A DNA stretch of 8,497 bases, taken from positions 1 through 8,497 of the forward strand of contig CAMPHD010000121.1 in the NCBI GenBank assembly GCA_946885765.1, given 5' to 3'. This DNA is from an uncultured Thalassospira sp. GTDB lineage: Bacteria; Pseudomonadota; Alphaproteobacteria; Rhodospirillales_A; Thalassospiraceae. The notes beneath the pieces are model-generated. The model had not been told where the DNA came from. It worked only from the letters and a program-made list of their open reading frames with translations, and ran no database searches. A program made the translations under genes and the position numbers. Positions 1 to 6,374 of this stretch are shown here, piece by piece; position 1 is the first letter of the stretch; each line of letters begins with the position of its first letter.

Positions 1-319
1 CCTTTTCCGCCGGTTTCTGAATGACGGCACCGGCTTTCTTTGCCTCTGCCATCACCGCATCGACTTCGGCTTCGTCACGTGTGTTATAGGCAATCGTCAG
101 GCCGGCAAAACGGGCACCGGTATCATCATCAAACCGCCCGTCCTTGATCAGGTCGTCCCGACCAAACAGGCCAAGCGCAAGACCATTGGACAGTTGATAG
201 AAAACCACCTGCCCCTCGACCATCTGGGTGACTTTCCAGCCAAGCCCGTCTTCGTAAAAGCGTCGCGACCGGTCAAGGTCCGCAACGCCAAGTGTAATCA
301 GCGATACACGTTGATCCAT
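1..319 (-). CDS. VOC/glyoxalase-fold protein, N-terminal 106 codons (3' end outside window)
   Basis: The reading frame runs leftwards off the window edge, so only the N-terminal part of the protein is visible. It opens MDQRVSLITLGVADLDRS and continues with RRFYEDGLGW. This is the typical first beta-alpha unit of the vicinal oxygen chelate superfamily (glyoxalase / dioxygenase / bleomycin-resistance fold), in which a short strand is followed by an amphipathic helix ending in FYxxxLGW. Later parts (VVFYQLSNGLALGLF, then ARFAGLTIAYNTRDEAEVD) fit the next strands and the start of the second module. Single-domain members are usually about 130-140 residues, so perhaps 30 residues are missing. The start is the ATG at 319: an AGGAG lies 6 bases upstream, and the ATG at 324 is in another frame. 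VOC proteins bind a metal and act on very different substrates; nothing here fixes the reaction. The gene is divergent from the oxidoreductase. Confidence 0.85.
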   Translation of the reverse strand, partial: MDQRVSLITLGVADLDRSRRFYEDGLGWKVTQMVEGQVVFYQLSNGLALGLFGRDDLIKDGRFDDDTGARFAGLTIAYNTRDEAEVDAVMAEAKKAGAVIQKPAEK

Positions 320-431
320 TTCATGCTCCTGCTCTCCTAGAGCACCCAAACCCAGGCCAAGACTAACACCCCGTTTGCAGATTGCCGAGCCCGGACTCGG
401 GCGCAGCCGAAATTTCGCGTCGCAGCATGTT

Positions 432-446
432 CGCAATAAAATTGCG
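432..446. promoter_or_regulatory. Perfect inverted repeat CGCAAT-AAA-ATTGCG, possible operator
   Basis: Six-base arms are exact reverse complements around an AAA spacer, giving a 15-bp dyad in the divergent promoter region. The size and position suit a regulator operator. A short RNA hairpin is possible, but no T-tract follows. The binding protein is unknown; the role is inferred from symmetry and location only. Confidence 0.35.
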
Positions 447-478
447 CGCAAATCGGTACCGGAATAAGTAAATATCAA

Positions 479-495
479 GTTGACCCAACGTCAAC
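479..495. promoter_or_regulatory. Perfect inverted repeat GTTGAC-N5-GTCAAC, possible operator
   Basis: Exact 6-base arms around CCAAC form a 17-bp dyad, 32 bases from the repeat at 432-446. Each arm also contains a TTGAC, the core of a -35 hexamer, on opposite strands, so a bound protein could affect promoters on either side. I found no good -10 box at 17 bases on either strand, so an operator reading is favoured over a promoter reading. The regulator is unknown. Confidence 0.35.
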
Positions 496-739
496 CAGTG
501 CAATCAGGCGTTTTGCACATTGCGTTGCGAGTTGATTTGAAAAAAGGTCAGCATTCATTACCATTATCCAGTCAGACAGCGATCCGCTCCGATCAAACGC
601 CAAAGCCGGAGCGCCAATGACGCAAAAGAGAATTTTACGGGCCATACCAAAACGCTGCACGTAAACTTATATCAATAAAAGCAGCGCAACTGGCCCACAC
701 GACCCCGCAATCAGAGAGAGATCCCGAGGGAGACTGGTC

Positions 740-3700
740 ATGGCACAATTGGCGGCAATTAGCCTTGATGACAAATATACGCTTGAAGAAGGTCGGGTCT
801 ATTTGACCGGTATTCAGGCGTTGGTTCGATTGCCCCTGATGCAGCGCCAGCTTGACGCGCGCGCAGGCCTCAATACCGCCGGATGTATTTCCGGTTATCG
901 CGGATCGCCGCTGGGCGGCCTTGATCAGCAGCTTTGGCGCGCCAAAAAATTCCTGACCCGACAGCAGATCGAATTTCAGGCCGGTGTGAACGAAGACCTC
1001 GCCGCCACCGTCGTCTGGGGCAGCCAGCAGGTCAATATGTACAAGGACGCCAAATATGACGGCGTCTTTGGCATGTGGTACGGCAAGGGACCGGGCGTTG
1101 ACCGGTCGGGCGATGTTTTCAAACATGCCAACTATGCCGGGACGTCACAACATGGCGGCGTTCTGGTTCTGGCCGGTGATGATCATTCCTGCAAATCATC
1201 CACCCTGCCCCATCAGACCGAATATGCCTTTATCGATGCGCAAATCCCGGTCCTGAACCCGTCGGGCGTGCAGGATATCCTTGATTTCGGTATTCATGGC
1301 TGGGCCATGAGCCGCTATTCCGGTTGCTGGGTCGCGATGAAAACCATCGCCGAAACGGTCGAAAGTTCGGCCGCGGTCGATGTCGCCCCGGATCGCATCA
1401 CGCCGATCATCCCCGATAATTTCGACATGCCCGAAGGCGGGCTCCATATCCGTTGGCCCGATACGCCAAAGGATCAGGAACACCGCCTGATGAAATACAA
1501 GCTGTATGCCGCCCTTGCCTATGCGCGCACCAACAAGCTGAACAAAACCGTGATCGACAGCCCGAATGCGCGGCTTGGCATTGTCACGACGGGCAAGGCC
1601 TATCTCGATGTCATGCAGGCATTTGATGACCTTGGCATATCCGAAGCCGATGCCGCCAAAATCGGCATTCGCGTGCTGAAGGTCGGCATGAGCTGGCCGC
1701 TCAACCGCGACGATGTGCGCGAATTTGCCATGGGCCTTGAAGAAATCATCGTCGTCGAGGAAAAACGCGCGGTGATGGAAAATCAGGTCAAGGAACAGCT
1801 TTATAACTGGCGCGAAGATGTCCGCCCGACCGTGATCGGCAAATTCGATGAAAAGGGCGAATGGATTCTGCCCTCGATGGATGAACTGACCCCGGCGCGC
1901 ATCGCGGTTGTCCTCGCACAGCGCATCAAACGGTTCTATGACAGCCCGAAAATCCACGAACGCATCGACTGGCTGGAACAGAAAGAACGCGAAATCGCCG
2001 AACCGCGCCCCGATGTCGCGCGCATTCCGTGGTTCTGCCCGGGTTGCCCGCATAATAGCTCCACCAAGGTGCCCGAAGGCAGCCGCGCCATGGCCGGGAT
2101 CGGGTGCCATTACATGGTCAACTGGATGGACCGTTCGACCGAAACCTTTACCCATATGGGCGGCGAAGGTGTCACCTGGATCGGGCAGGCCCCGTTCACC
2201 AATGAAAAGCACGTTTTCCAGAATCTCGGCGATGGCACCTATTACCATTCCGGGTCGCTTGCGGTGCGCGCCGCCGTCGCGGCCGGTGTCAACATCACCT
2301 ATAAAATCCTGTTTAACGATGCGGTCGCCATGACCGGGGGCCAACCGGTTGACGGCCCGCTGACCGTGCCGCAAATCACCCGCCAGATGGCCGATGAAGG
2401 GGTTAAACGCATCATCGTTCTGTCCGATGAACCCGATAAATATCCGGTCGCATCGCACTTTGCCGATGGTGTTGATATCCGCCACCGCGACGAGCTGGAA
2501 AACACCCAGAAAGAACTGCGCGAAATCGAAGGTGTGACCATCCTGATCTTTGATCAGACCTGTGCGGCGGAAAAACGTCGCCGTCGCAAACGCAAACTGA
2601 TGGTCGATCCGCCCAAACGGGTTTTCATCAATGATCTGGTCTGCGAGGGCTGCGGCGATTGCGGTGAAAAATCCAACTGCTTGGCCGTCGTCCCGGTCGA
2701 AACCGAATTTGGCCGCAAACGCGCCATTGACCAGTCCGCCTGTAACAAGGATTTCTCCTGCCTGAATGGCTTCTGCCCAAGCTTCGTCACCATCGAAGGT
2801 GGTTCCTTGCGCAAACCCGAAGCCGCCGCCAAAAGCGGTAATGCGGGCGATGCCATCTTTGCCAGCCTGCCGCGCCCGACCCTGCCCGATATCACCGATC
2901 CATGGTCGGTTCTGATTACCGGTGTTGGTGGCACGGGGGTTGTTACCATCGGGGCCCTGCTTGGCATGGCCGCCCATATCGAGGGCAAGGGCATTGTCGG
3001 TCTTGATATGGCGGGGTTGGCCCAAAAAGGCGGTGCGGTCGTAAGTCATATCCGCTTTGCCGATACGCAGGAAAAACTCCATGCCGCACGCATCCCGGCG
3101 GGCGAAGCCAATGTGGTGCTGGGCTGTGATCTTCTGGTCGCGGCAAGCTTCGAAGGCCTTGCCAAGATGCGCCGCAACTTTACCCAGGCCGTGATCAACA
3201 CCCACGAAACCGTCACCGGTGCCTTTACCCGCAACCCCGATTTCCAGTTGAAATCGAACGAACATATGAAGGTCATTTCCGATGCCTGCGGTGCGGATGC
3301 GGTGAACTTCGTCGAAGGCAGCGATATCGCCACCCGCCTGATGGGCAATTCGATTGCCACCAACCTGTTCATGCTGGGCGTTGCATGGCAACGCGGCCTG
3401 ATCCCGATCACCGAAGAAGCCCTGATGCAGGCGATTGATCTGAACGGTGTCGCGATTGATATGAACAAGCAGTCCTTCTATTGGGGCCGCCTGTTTGCCC
3501 ATGATCCGAAACGCGTGCTTGATGTCATCGGCCCGAACGAGACCGAAGCACACCCGATTGCCACCACGCTTTCGGATATCATCACCAAACGCAAAGCCTT
3601 CCTGACCGATTATCAGAACGCGGCCTATGCCAACCGGTTTGTCGCATTGGTCGACAAGGTTGCCGCGGCTGAAAAACGCCTTGATGATGGCGATGATCTG

Positions 3701-4222
3701 GCCCGGACTGTGGCGAAATATTACTTCAAACTGCTCGCCTACAAGGACGAGTATGAAGTCGCCCGCCTTTATACCGACCCGGCCTTCAAGGCCAAACTCG
3801 CCAAAAACTTCACCGGCGATTACAAAATCCGGTTCCATCTGGCACCACCGGCCATTGCCGACAAGGACCCGGAAACCGGCCACCTGAAAAAGCAGGCCTT
3901 TGGCCCGTGGATGATGAACGCCTTTGGCATCCTTGCGAAATTCAAATTCCTGCGCGGCACGGCAGTCGACCCGTTCGGTCGTACCCATGAACGCAAAATG
4001 GAACGCCAGTTGATTGCCGATTACGAGGCACTGGTGGACGAGGTCATCACTGGCCTTAACCATGATAATGCCCGGATTGCCAACGCCCTTCTGGCCCTGC
4101 CCGAACAGATCCGTGGGTACGGCCATATCAAGGATGGCAATATCGACAAGGTCAAAACCCGCGAGGCCGAACTGCTTGAACAGTTCCGCAACCCGCCGGA
4201 ACATCTCAAAGCTGCGGAATAA
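740..4222 (+). CDS. Fused indolepyruvate:ferredoxin-type 2-oxoacid oxidoreductase (1160 aa)
   Basis: A thiamine-diphosphate, iron-sulfur enzyme of the class that oxidatively decarboxylates 2-oxoacids (arylpyruvates in the named family) to acyl-CoA and passes electrons to ferredoxin; cytoplasmic. Order of parts: N-terminal pyrimidine-binding domain with GYRGSPLGG (52-60) and probable catalytic Glu85 in AGVNED; CPGC at 433-436; the ThDP diphosphate motif GDG (497-499) with Asn526 after 26 residues; a cysteine-rich segment (C635, C638, C641, C647, C668, C674, C679); a gamma-type domain starting at GVGGTG (728-733); and a C-terminal domain from about residue 960 resembling DUF6537 (KLLAYKDEYEVARLY, FGPWMMNAFG). 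Archaeal enzymes split alpha and beta into IorA and IorB; one-piece versions near 1160 residues are common in proteobacteria. The ATG at 740 has GAGGGAGA 6 bases upstream. It appears monocistronic. The exact substrate cannot be read from sequence; an aryl or branched-chain 2-oxoacid is likely. Confidence 0.93.
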   Translation: MAQLAAISLDDKYTLEEGRVYLTGIQALVRLPLMQRQLDARAGLNTAGCISGYRGSPLGGLDQQLWRAKKFLTRQQIEFQAGVNEDLAATVVWGSQQVNMYKDAKYDGVFGMWYGKGPGVDRSGDVFKHANYAGTSQHGGVLVLAGDDHSCKSSTLPHQTEYAFIDAQIPVLNPSGVQDILDFGIHGWAMSRYSGCWVAMKTIAETVESSAAVDVAPDRITPIIPDNFDMPEGGLHIRWPDTPKDQEHRLMKYKLYAALAYARTNKLNKTVIDSPNARLGIVTTGKAYLDVMQAFDDLGISEADAAKIGIRVLKVGMSWPLNRDDVREFAMGLEEIIVVEEKRAVMENQVKEQLYNWREDVRPTVIGKFDEKGEWILPSMDELTPARIAVVLAQRIKRFYDSPKIHERIDWLEQKEREIAEPRPDVARIPWFCPGCPHNSSTKVPEGSRAMAGIGCHYMVNWMDRSTETFTHMGGEGVTWIGQAPFTNEKHVFQNLGDGTYYHSGSLAVRAAVAAGVNITYKILFNDAVAMTGGQPVDGPLTVPQITRQMADEGVKRIIVLSDEPDKYPVASHFADGVDIRHRDELENTQKELREIEGVTILIFDQTCAAEKRRRRKRKLMVDPPKRVFINDLVCEGCGDCGEKSNCLAVVPVETEFGRKRAIDQSACNKDFSCLNGFCPSFVTIEGGSLRKPEAAAKSGNAGDAIFASLPRPTLPDITDPWSVLITGVGGTGVVTIGALLGMAAHIEGKGIVGLDMAGLAQKGGAVVSHIRFADTQEKLHAARIPAGEANVVLGCDLLVAASFEGLAKMRRNFTQAVINTHETVTGAFTRNPDFQLKSNEHMKVISDACGADAVNFVEGSDIATRLMGNSIATNLFMLGVAWQRGLIPITEEALMQAIDLNGVAIDMNKQSFYWGRLFAHDPKRVLDVIGPNETEAHPIATTLSDIITKRKAFLTDYQNAAYANRFVALVDKVAAAEKRLDDGDDLARTVAKYYFKLLAYKDEYEVARLYTDPAFKAKLAKNFTGDYKIRFHLAPPAIADKDPETGHLKKQAFGPWMMNAFGILAKFKFLRGTAVDPFGRTHERKMERQLIADYEALVDEVITGLNHDNARIANALLALPEQIRGYGHIKDGNIDKVKTREAELLEQFRNPPEHLKAAE

Positions 4223-4251
4223 CGCGGCCTTCCAAAAATCTGCCTGAAATC

Positions 4252-4282
4252 AAAGGGGCCGCATGATGTGCGGCCCCTTTTT
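4252..4282 (+). terminator. Intrinsic terminator of the oxidoreductase gene, possibly bidirectional
   Basis: A perfect 12-bp stem (4252-4263 with 4269-4280) around a 5-base loop is followed by a run of five T on the plus strand, about 30 bases after the oxidoreductase stop. It sits between convergent genes. In minus-strand RNA the same stem follows the patatin stop at 4290 by about 10 bases, but the trailing U-run is only UUUGAUUU, so it is probably weaker in that direction. Confidence 0.9.
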
Positions 4283-4289
4283 CATGATG

Positions 4290-5480
4290 TTACGCCAGTC
4301 TTGGCCGCGGCCCGCCCAGCGGGAAATGCAGATCGGGCAAAGCCCGTGCCGCACGACGGCGCAGATCACGTACCGGATGTTCGCGAAGCTGCCGATTGCG
4401 GTAACTGGCGATCATGTCATCGGTCGCCTGATAACCATCGTCAATCCCGCGATCAAGGTTCTCCCACGTCCAGTCGTAATTGATCTGGGGTGAAACCGGG
4501 ATTTCGATGATGTCGATCTTCCGCCCGCTTTCCGCGACTTCACGCTTGAACGCCTTGACCGCATCCTCGCTTGCCGATGCGGCAAACAGCATGATCAGGT
4601 TGTTAAGCGCGTCATAAAGGTTTTCCGGCTGACGCACCTGTTTAAGGTCCAGAATACGGCTGACCCAGACTTCCTCGACATCGGGATGATGGTGCAGGAA
4701 ATCAAAGAAGTTGACCGTATCAACCGTCGCCCCCTCGCAATAGGTATCGCCGTTTATTTCAACCGGTTCCTCGATAAACGGCAGGGCCGAACAGGCACAA
4801 AGCGTCTGCGCATTCATCTGCGGCAGATTGTAATGGTCCGGCTTGTTGGTAAACAGCTCTAACCGCTGCTGCGTCAGGTTATAGGCATTATGGAAAAGGG
4901 CCGGTTTATCGGGCTGATACAACCGGTCGAAATCAAGCCGATCCAGAAACATGCTGTCTGGCGAATAGATTTTCGCCAATCCCTTGGTCTTGGTCTGGTA
5001 CATCGCACCGATCATAAAGCGCGACAGCGGATTGACCGCCAGAATACCGTTCAACAGCACATCGTTAAGGTTATGGGGCGTCCAGTATTTCGGATTGCCC
5101 ATGAAATGGCGGACATGCTCGGCGGCTTCGGCCATAGCTTCTGGCACGATCAGCCCCTGATAGCTGCCCGGGTTAAAGAAATAGGAAAGCCGGTTGGCGA
5201 AATCGGAAAAGAAATCCGGCGCAAAGGCCGATGCAATCGGAAAGCGGTCATAAACGCTTGCCGGACGGAATATCTTACGGAAAAACCCGATCGTCTGATC
5301 AAGTTCCTGTCCTTCGTCCGCCTGATGCCAGGCCACAGATAACCACGCACCGATGCAGGCAGACGACCAGATATCGAACGTAATATCGGGTTCCTGCTGA
5401 AGCCGTTTCAAAACCCCGATACTTAATCCGACGGCAGGTCCCCCGCCGGACAAAAAGATTGCCCGCTTGATTTTTCTCAC
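4290..5480 (-). CDS. Patatin-like protein with Cys and Glu at the dyad positions (396 aa)
   Basis: Patatin-family acyl hydrolases use a Ser-Asp dyad to cleave lipid esters. All family landmarks are present in order: a glycine-rich oxyanion loop GGGPAVG (12-18), the nucleophile elbow at 40-44, and ALPFIEEPVEINGDTY leading into EGATVD (249-254), which matches the usual xDGGxxD block. Both dyad residues differ, however. The elbow reads S-A-C-I-G where G-x-S-x-G is expected, placing Cys42 (codon 5355-5357, TGC) at the nucleophile, and Glu249 (codon 4734-4736) replaces Asp. Family membership is well supported; activity is not. It could be a thiol acyl-hydrolase or transferase, or a non-catalytic lipid-binding protein. 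I chose the GTG at 5480 because GGGAG (5487-5491) lies 6 bases upstream; an open GTG at 5564 would add 28 residues but has no ribosome binding site and precedes the conserved fold. No signal peptide or clear membrane helix. Convergent with the oxidoreductase. Confidence 0.85.
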   Translation of the reverse strand: MRKIKRAIFLSGGGPAVGLSIGVLKRLQQEPDITFDIWSSACIGAWLSVAWHQADEGQELDQTIGFFRKIFRPASVYDRFPIASAFAPDFFSDFANRLSYFFNPGSYQGLIVPEAMAEAAEHVRHFMGNPKYWTPHNLNDVLLNGILAVNPLSRFMIGAMYQTKTKGLAKIYSPDSMFLDRLDFDRLYQPDKPALFHNAYNLTQQRLELFTNKPDHYNLPQMNAQTLCACSALPFIEEPVEINGDTYCEGATVDTVNFFDFLHHHPDVEEVWVSRILDLKQVRQPENLYDALNNLIMLFAASASEDAVKAFKREVAESGRKIDIIEIPVSPQINYDWTWENLDRGIDDGYQATDDMIASYRNRQLREHPVRDLRRRAARALPDLHFPLGGPRPRLA

Positions 5481-5611
5481 AGCTATCTCCCACTCATTTG
5501 CCGTTAAACGGCTGAACACCCGAACGCTGCGTTGGAATAACGCCGCAGTTACCAGCGCTTCCACCCAGGAGATATCAGCCCGTCTTGCGCGGGCCTCTGA
5601 AGCTAAAAACG

Positions 5612-5617
5612 ATTATA
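5612..5617 (-). promoter_or_regulatory. Candidate -10 box (TATAAT) for the patatin gene
   Basis: Read on the minus strand this is an exact sigma-70 -10 hexamer, about 130 bases before the GTG start. The matching -35 is poor: TTATCT at a 16-base spacing is the best I find. In AT-rich DNA a TATAAT can occur by chance. A second candidate, TATAGA preceded by TG one base away (extended -10 form), lies at 5713-5718, nearer the CRP-type palindrome. Confidence 0.35.
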
Positions 5618-5654
5618 ACCCATTCAATATTTAAGATAATTTACCATTCGACAT

Positions 5655-5672
5655 CAAACTTATGAAAGTTTG
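5655..5672. repeat. Perfect inverted repeat CAAACTT-N4-AAGTTTG
   Basis: Exact 7-base arms around ATGA lie in the AT-rich patatin leader, between the CRP-type palindrome and the TATAAT box. It could be an operator dyad or a small hairpin in a long leader RNA; nothing distinguishes these. No T-run follows on either strand, so it is not a terminator. Confidence 0.5.
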
Positions 5673-5684
5673 GAACAAATATAG

Positions 5685-5697
5685 ACTATCGAATAGT
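5685..5697. repeat. Short inverted repeat ACTAT-CGA-ATAGT
   Basis: A perfect 5-base dyad around a 3-base centre, 13 bases from the repeat at 5655-5672. Such a short dyad could be chance in AT-rich DNA; it is listed because it belongs to a cluster of three dyads within about 120 bases. Confidence 0.35.
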
Positions 5698-5755
5698 GTG
5701 AATACCTAAATATCTATACCAGTAAAATGCTTCGTAACTTTTATTTCATTATTGT

Positions 5756-5771
5756 TGTGATGATCATCACA
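5756..5771. promoter_or_regulatory. Perfect CRP-type palindrome TGTGA-TGATCA-TCACA
   Basis: All 16 bases are self-complementary, and the half-sites match the CRP consensus TGTGA-N6-TCACA at every specified position. It does not match the FNR form TTGAT-N4-ATCAA. It lies 276 bases upstream of the patatin GTG and about 90 bases past the end of the Cache gene, so patatin is the natural target. Its centre is roughly 57 bases before the start point expected from the TATAGA box at 5713-5718, close to but not exactly the class I CRP spacing. The match is seen directly; that a CRP-family protein binds it is inferred. Confidence 0.6.
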
Positions 5772-5811
5772 GGAAAAAATATACTTCCATGATTTCCAAA
5801 TTACGAAATTA

Positions 5812-5838
5812 AGAAGGCCGTCACTTGGACGACCTTCT
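5812..5838 (-). terminator. Hairpin terminator downstream of the Cache gene
   Basis: Arms of 11 bases (5812-5822 and 5828-5838) flank a 5-base loop, beginning 24 bases after the Cache stop codon. One position is mismatched as DNA: in minus-strand RNA it is a U-G wobble, in plus-strand RNA a C-A mismatch. The hairpin is therefore better formed on the minus strand, which fits its place. The following UUAAUUU tract is weak. Confidence 0.65.
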
Positions 5839-5861
5839 GTAATCACGGGATTCGGCACCGA

Positions 5862-6326
5862 TTACTCGTAATAACCGACCATAAAGATTTTGCCGTCATG
5901 CGGCTTTACCCAGGTTTTCTTTTCGGCAAGTTTCTTGGTTTCCGGGTGCGTCCAGGTATAGTTGGACCAGCCGCCATCCGGGTTCGTCTTGCCGGTTTCC
6001 ACCATGTCACGAATGATGAAATTGCTGTTCACATCCTGAAGATCCCAGATTTTCGGATTGTTGATCAGCTTCGGATTGATCGCATGGGTCAGGAACGTGC
6101 CCTTTTCCCCGTCGGCGACAATCACATAATACTCGTCAAAAACATATTCGCCGTCCTTGTCATTGAACGCGGCAAAGGACTGGTCCTGTCCGACCTGATC
6201 GTAAAGTGCGATGGCCTTGTCGACCAGTTCCTGTGCAGTTGCCGCCTTGTCCTGGGCCTGTGCAAGGCCGGTGGTCAGGCAAAGTGCGGTCATGGCAGAT
6301 ACAAAAAGACGCATAAGTGTTTTCAT
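5862..6326 (-). CDS. Secreted single-Cache sensor-domain protein (154 aa)
   Basis: The N-terminus (MKTLMRLFVSAMTALCLTTG then LAQAQ) is a classical Sec signal peptide with likely cleavage after A24; Cys16 does not sit in a lipobox, so a lipoprotein is unlikely. The mature part, about 130 residues, is a lone small-Cache (sCache_2-like) domain: an N-terminal helix (AQELVDKAIALYDQVGQ), the strand-rich YVFDEYYVIVADGEKGTFLTH, then PKIWDLQDVNSNFIIRDMVE, GGWSNYTWTHPETKK and a closing KIFMVGYY. Cache domains normally form the extracellular ligand pocket of chemoreceptors and kinases; here there is no membrane anchor or output domain, so it should be soluble in the periplasm. The ATG at 6326 has AAGGGGA (6334-6340) 7 bases upstream. 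It follows the chemoreceptor gene by 48 bases on the same strand, which suggests co-transcription and a role in presenting or sensing a ligand for that receptor. The ligand is unknown. Confidence 0.9.
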   Translation of the reverse strand: MKTLMRLFVSAMTALCLTTGLAQAQDKAATAQELVDKAIALYDQVGQDQSFAAFNDKDGEYVFDEYYVIVADGEKGTFLTHAINPKLINNPKIWDLQDVNSNFIIRDMVETGKTNPDGGWSNYTWTHPETKKLAEKKTWVKPHDGKIFMVGYYE

Positions 6327-6374
6327 CAGGTAATCCCCTTTGATGAACCTGTTGGAAGTAAAATGGAAAATGGA

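Larger units (their letters stand above)
320..739. other. Divergent intergenic region between VOC gene and oxidoreductase
   Basis: This 420-base gap separates two divergent genes and should hold both promoters. I see no supported gene in it; the short reading frames present have no Shine-Dalgarno or family signature. It contains two perfect inverted repeats (432-446 and 479-495, listed separately) and a short GC hairpin (389-402, 5-bp stem, 4-base loop). A weak sigma-70-like pair for the rightward gene is TTGAAA at 537-542 and TACCAT at 559-564, spaced 16 bases. This would give a leader of roughly 170 bases and is not convincing alone. The oxidoreductase ribosome binding site (GAGGGAGA, 726-733) lies 6 bases before its ATG. 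Confidence 0.6.
5481..5861. other. AT-rich intergenic region upstream of the patatin gene
   Basis: About 380 bases lie between the patatin start and the stop of the Cache gene, both on the minus strand. No gene is supported. From 5601 to 5810 the GC content is about 27% by hand count, far below the flanking genes. The stretch holds a CRP-type palindrome, two perfect inverted repeats, a TATAAT box and the terminator of the Cache gene, each listed separately. Since the only start codon facing it belongs to the patatin gene, it is best read as that gene's regulatory leader. Confidence 0.7.

Noticed and set aside
389..402. GC-rich hairpin as a terminator in the divergent gap
   Set aside because: The stem is only 5 bp, no T-run follows on either strand, and no gene ends toward it.
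635..1126. 163-codon minus-strand frame overlapping the oxidoreductase start
   Set aside because: It covers the well-supported start and N-terminal ThDP domain of the plus-strand gene and has no motif of its own.
1196..4204. 1002-codon open frame antisense to the oxidoreductase gene
   Set aside because: It is exactly codon-aligned with the sense gene, so it stays open merely because the sense gene avoids TTA, CTA and TCA codons. Its translation shows no family motif, whereas the sense product is a clear enzyme.
4890..5342. 150-codon plus-strand frame inside the patatin gene
   Set aside because: Antisense shadow of a gene with clear family motifs; no ribosome binding site or family signature.
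5481..5564. N-terminal extension of the patatin protein to the GTG at 5564
   Set aside because: There is no Shine-Dalgarno before 5564, the extra 28 residues precede the conserved first strand, and the GTG at 5480 has GGGAG at ideal spacing.
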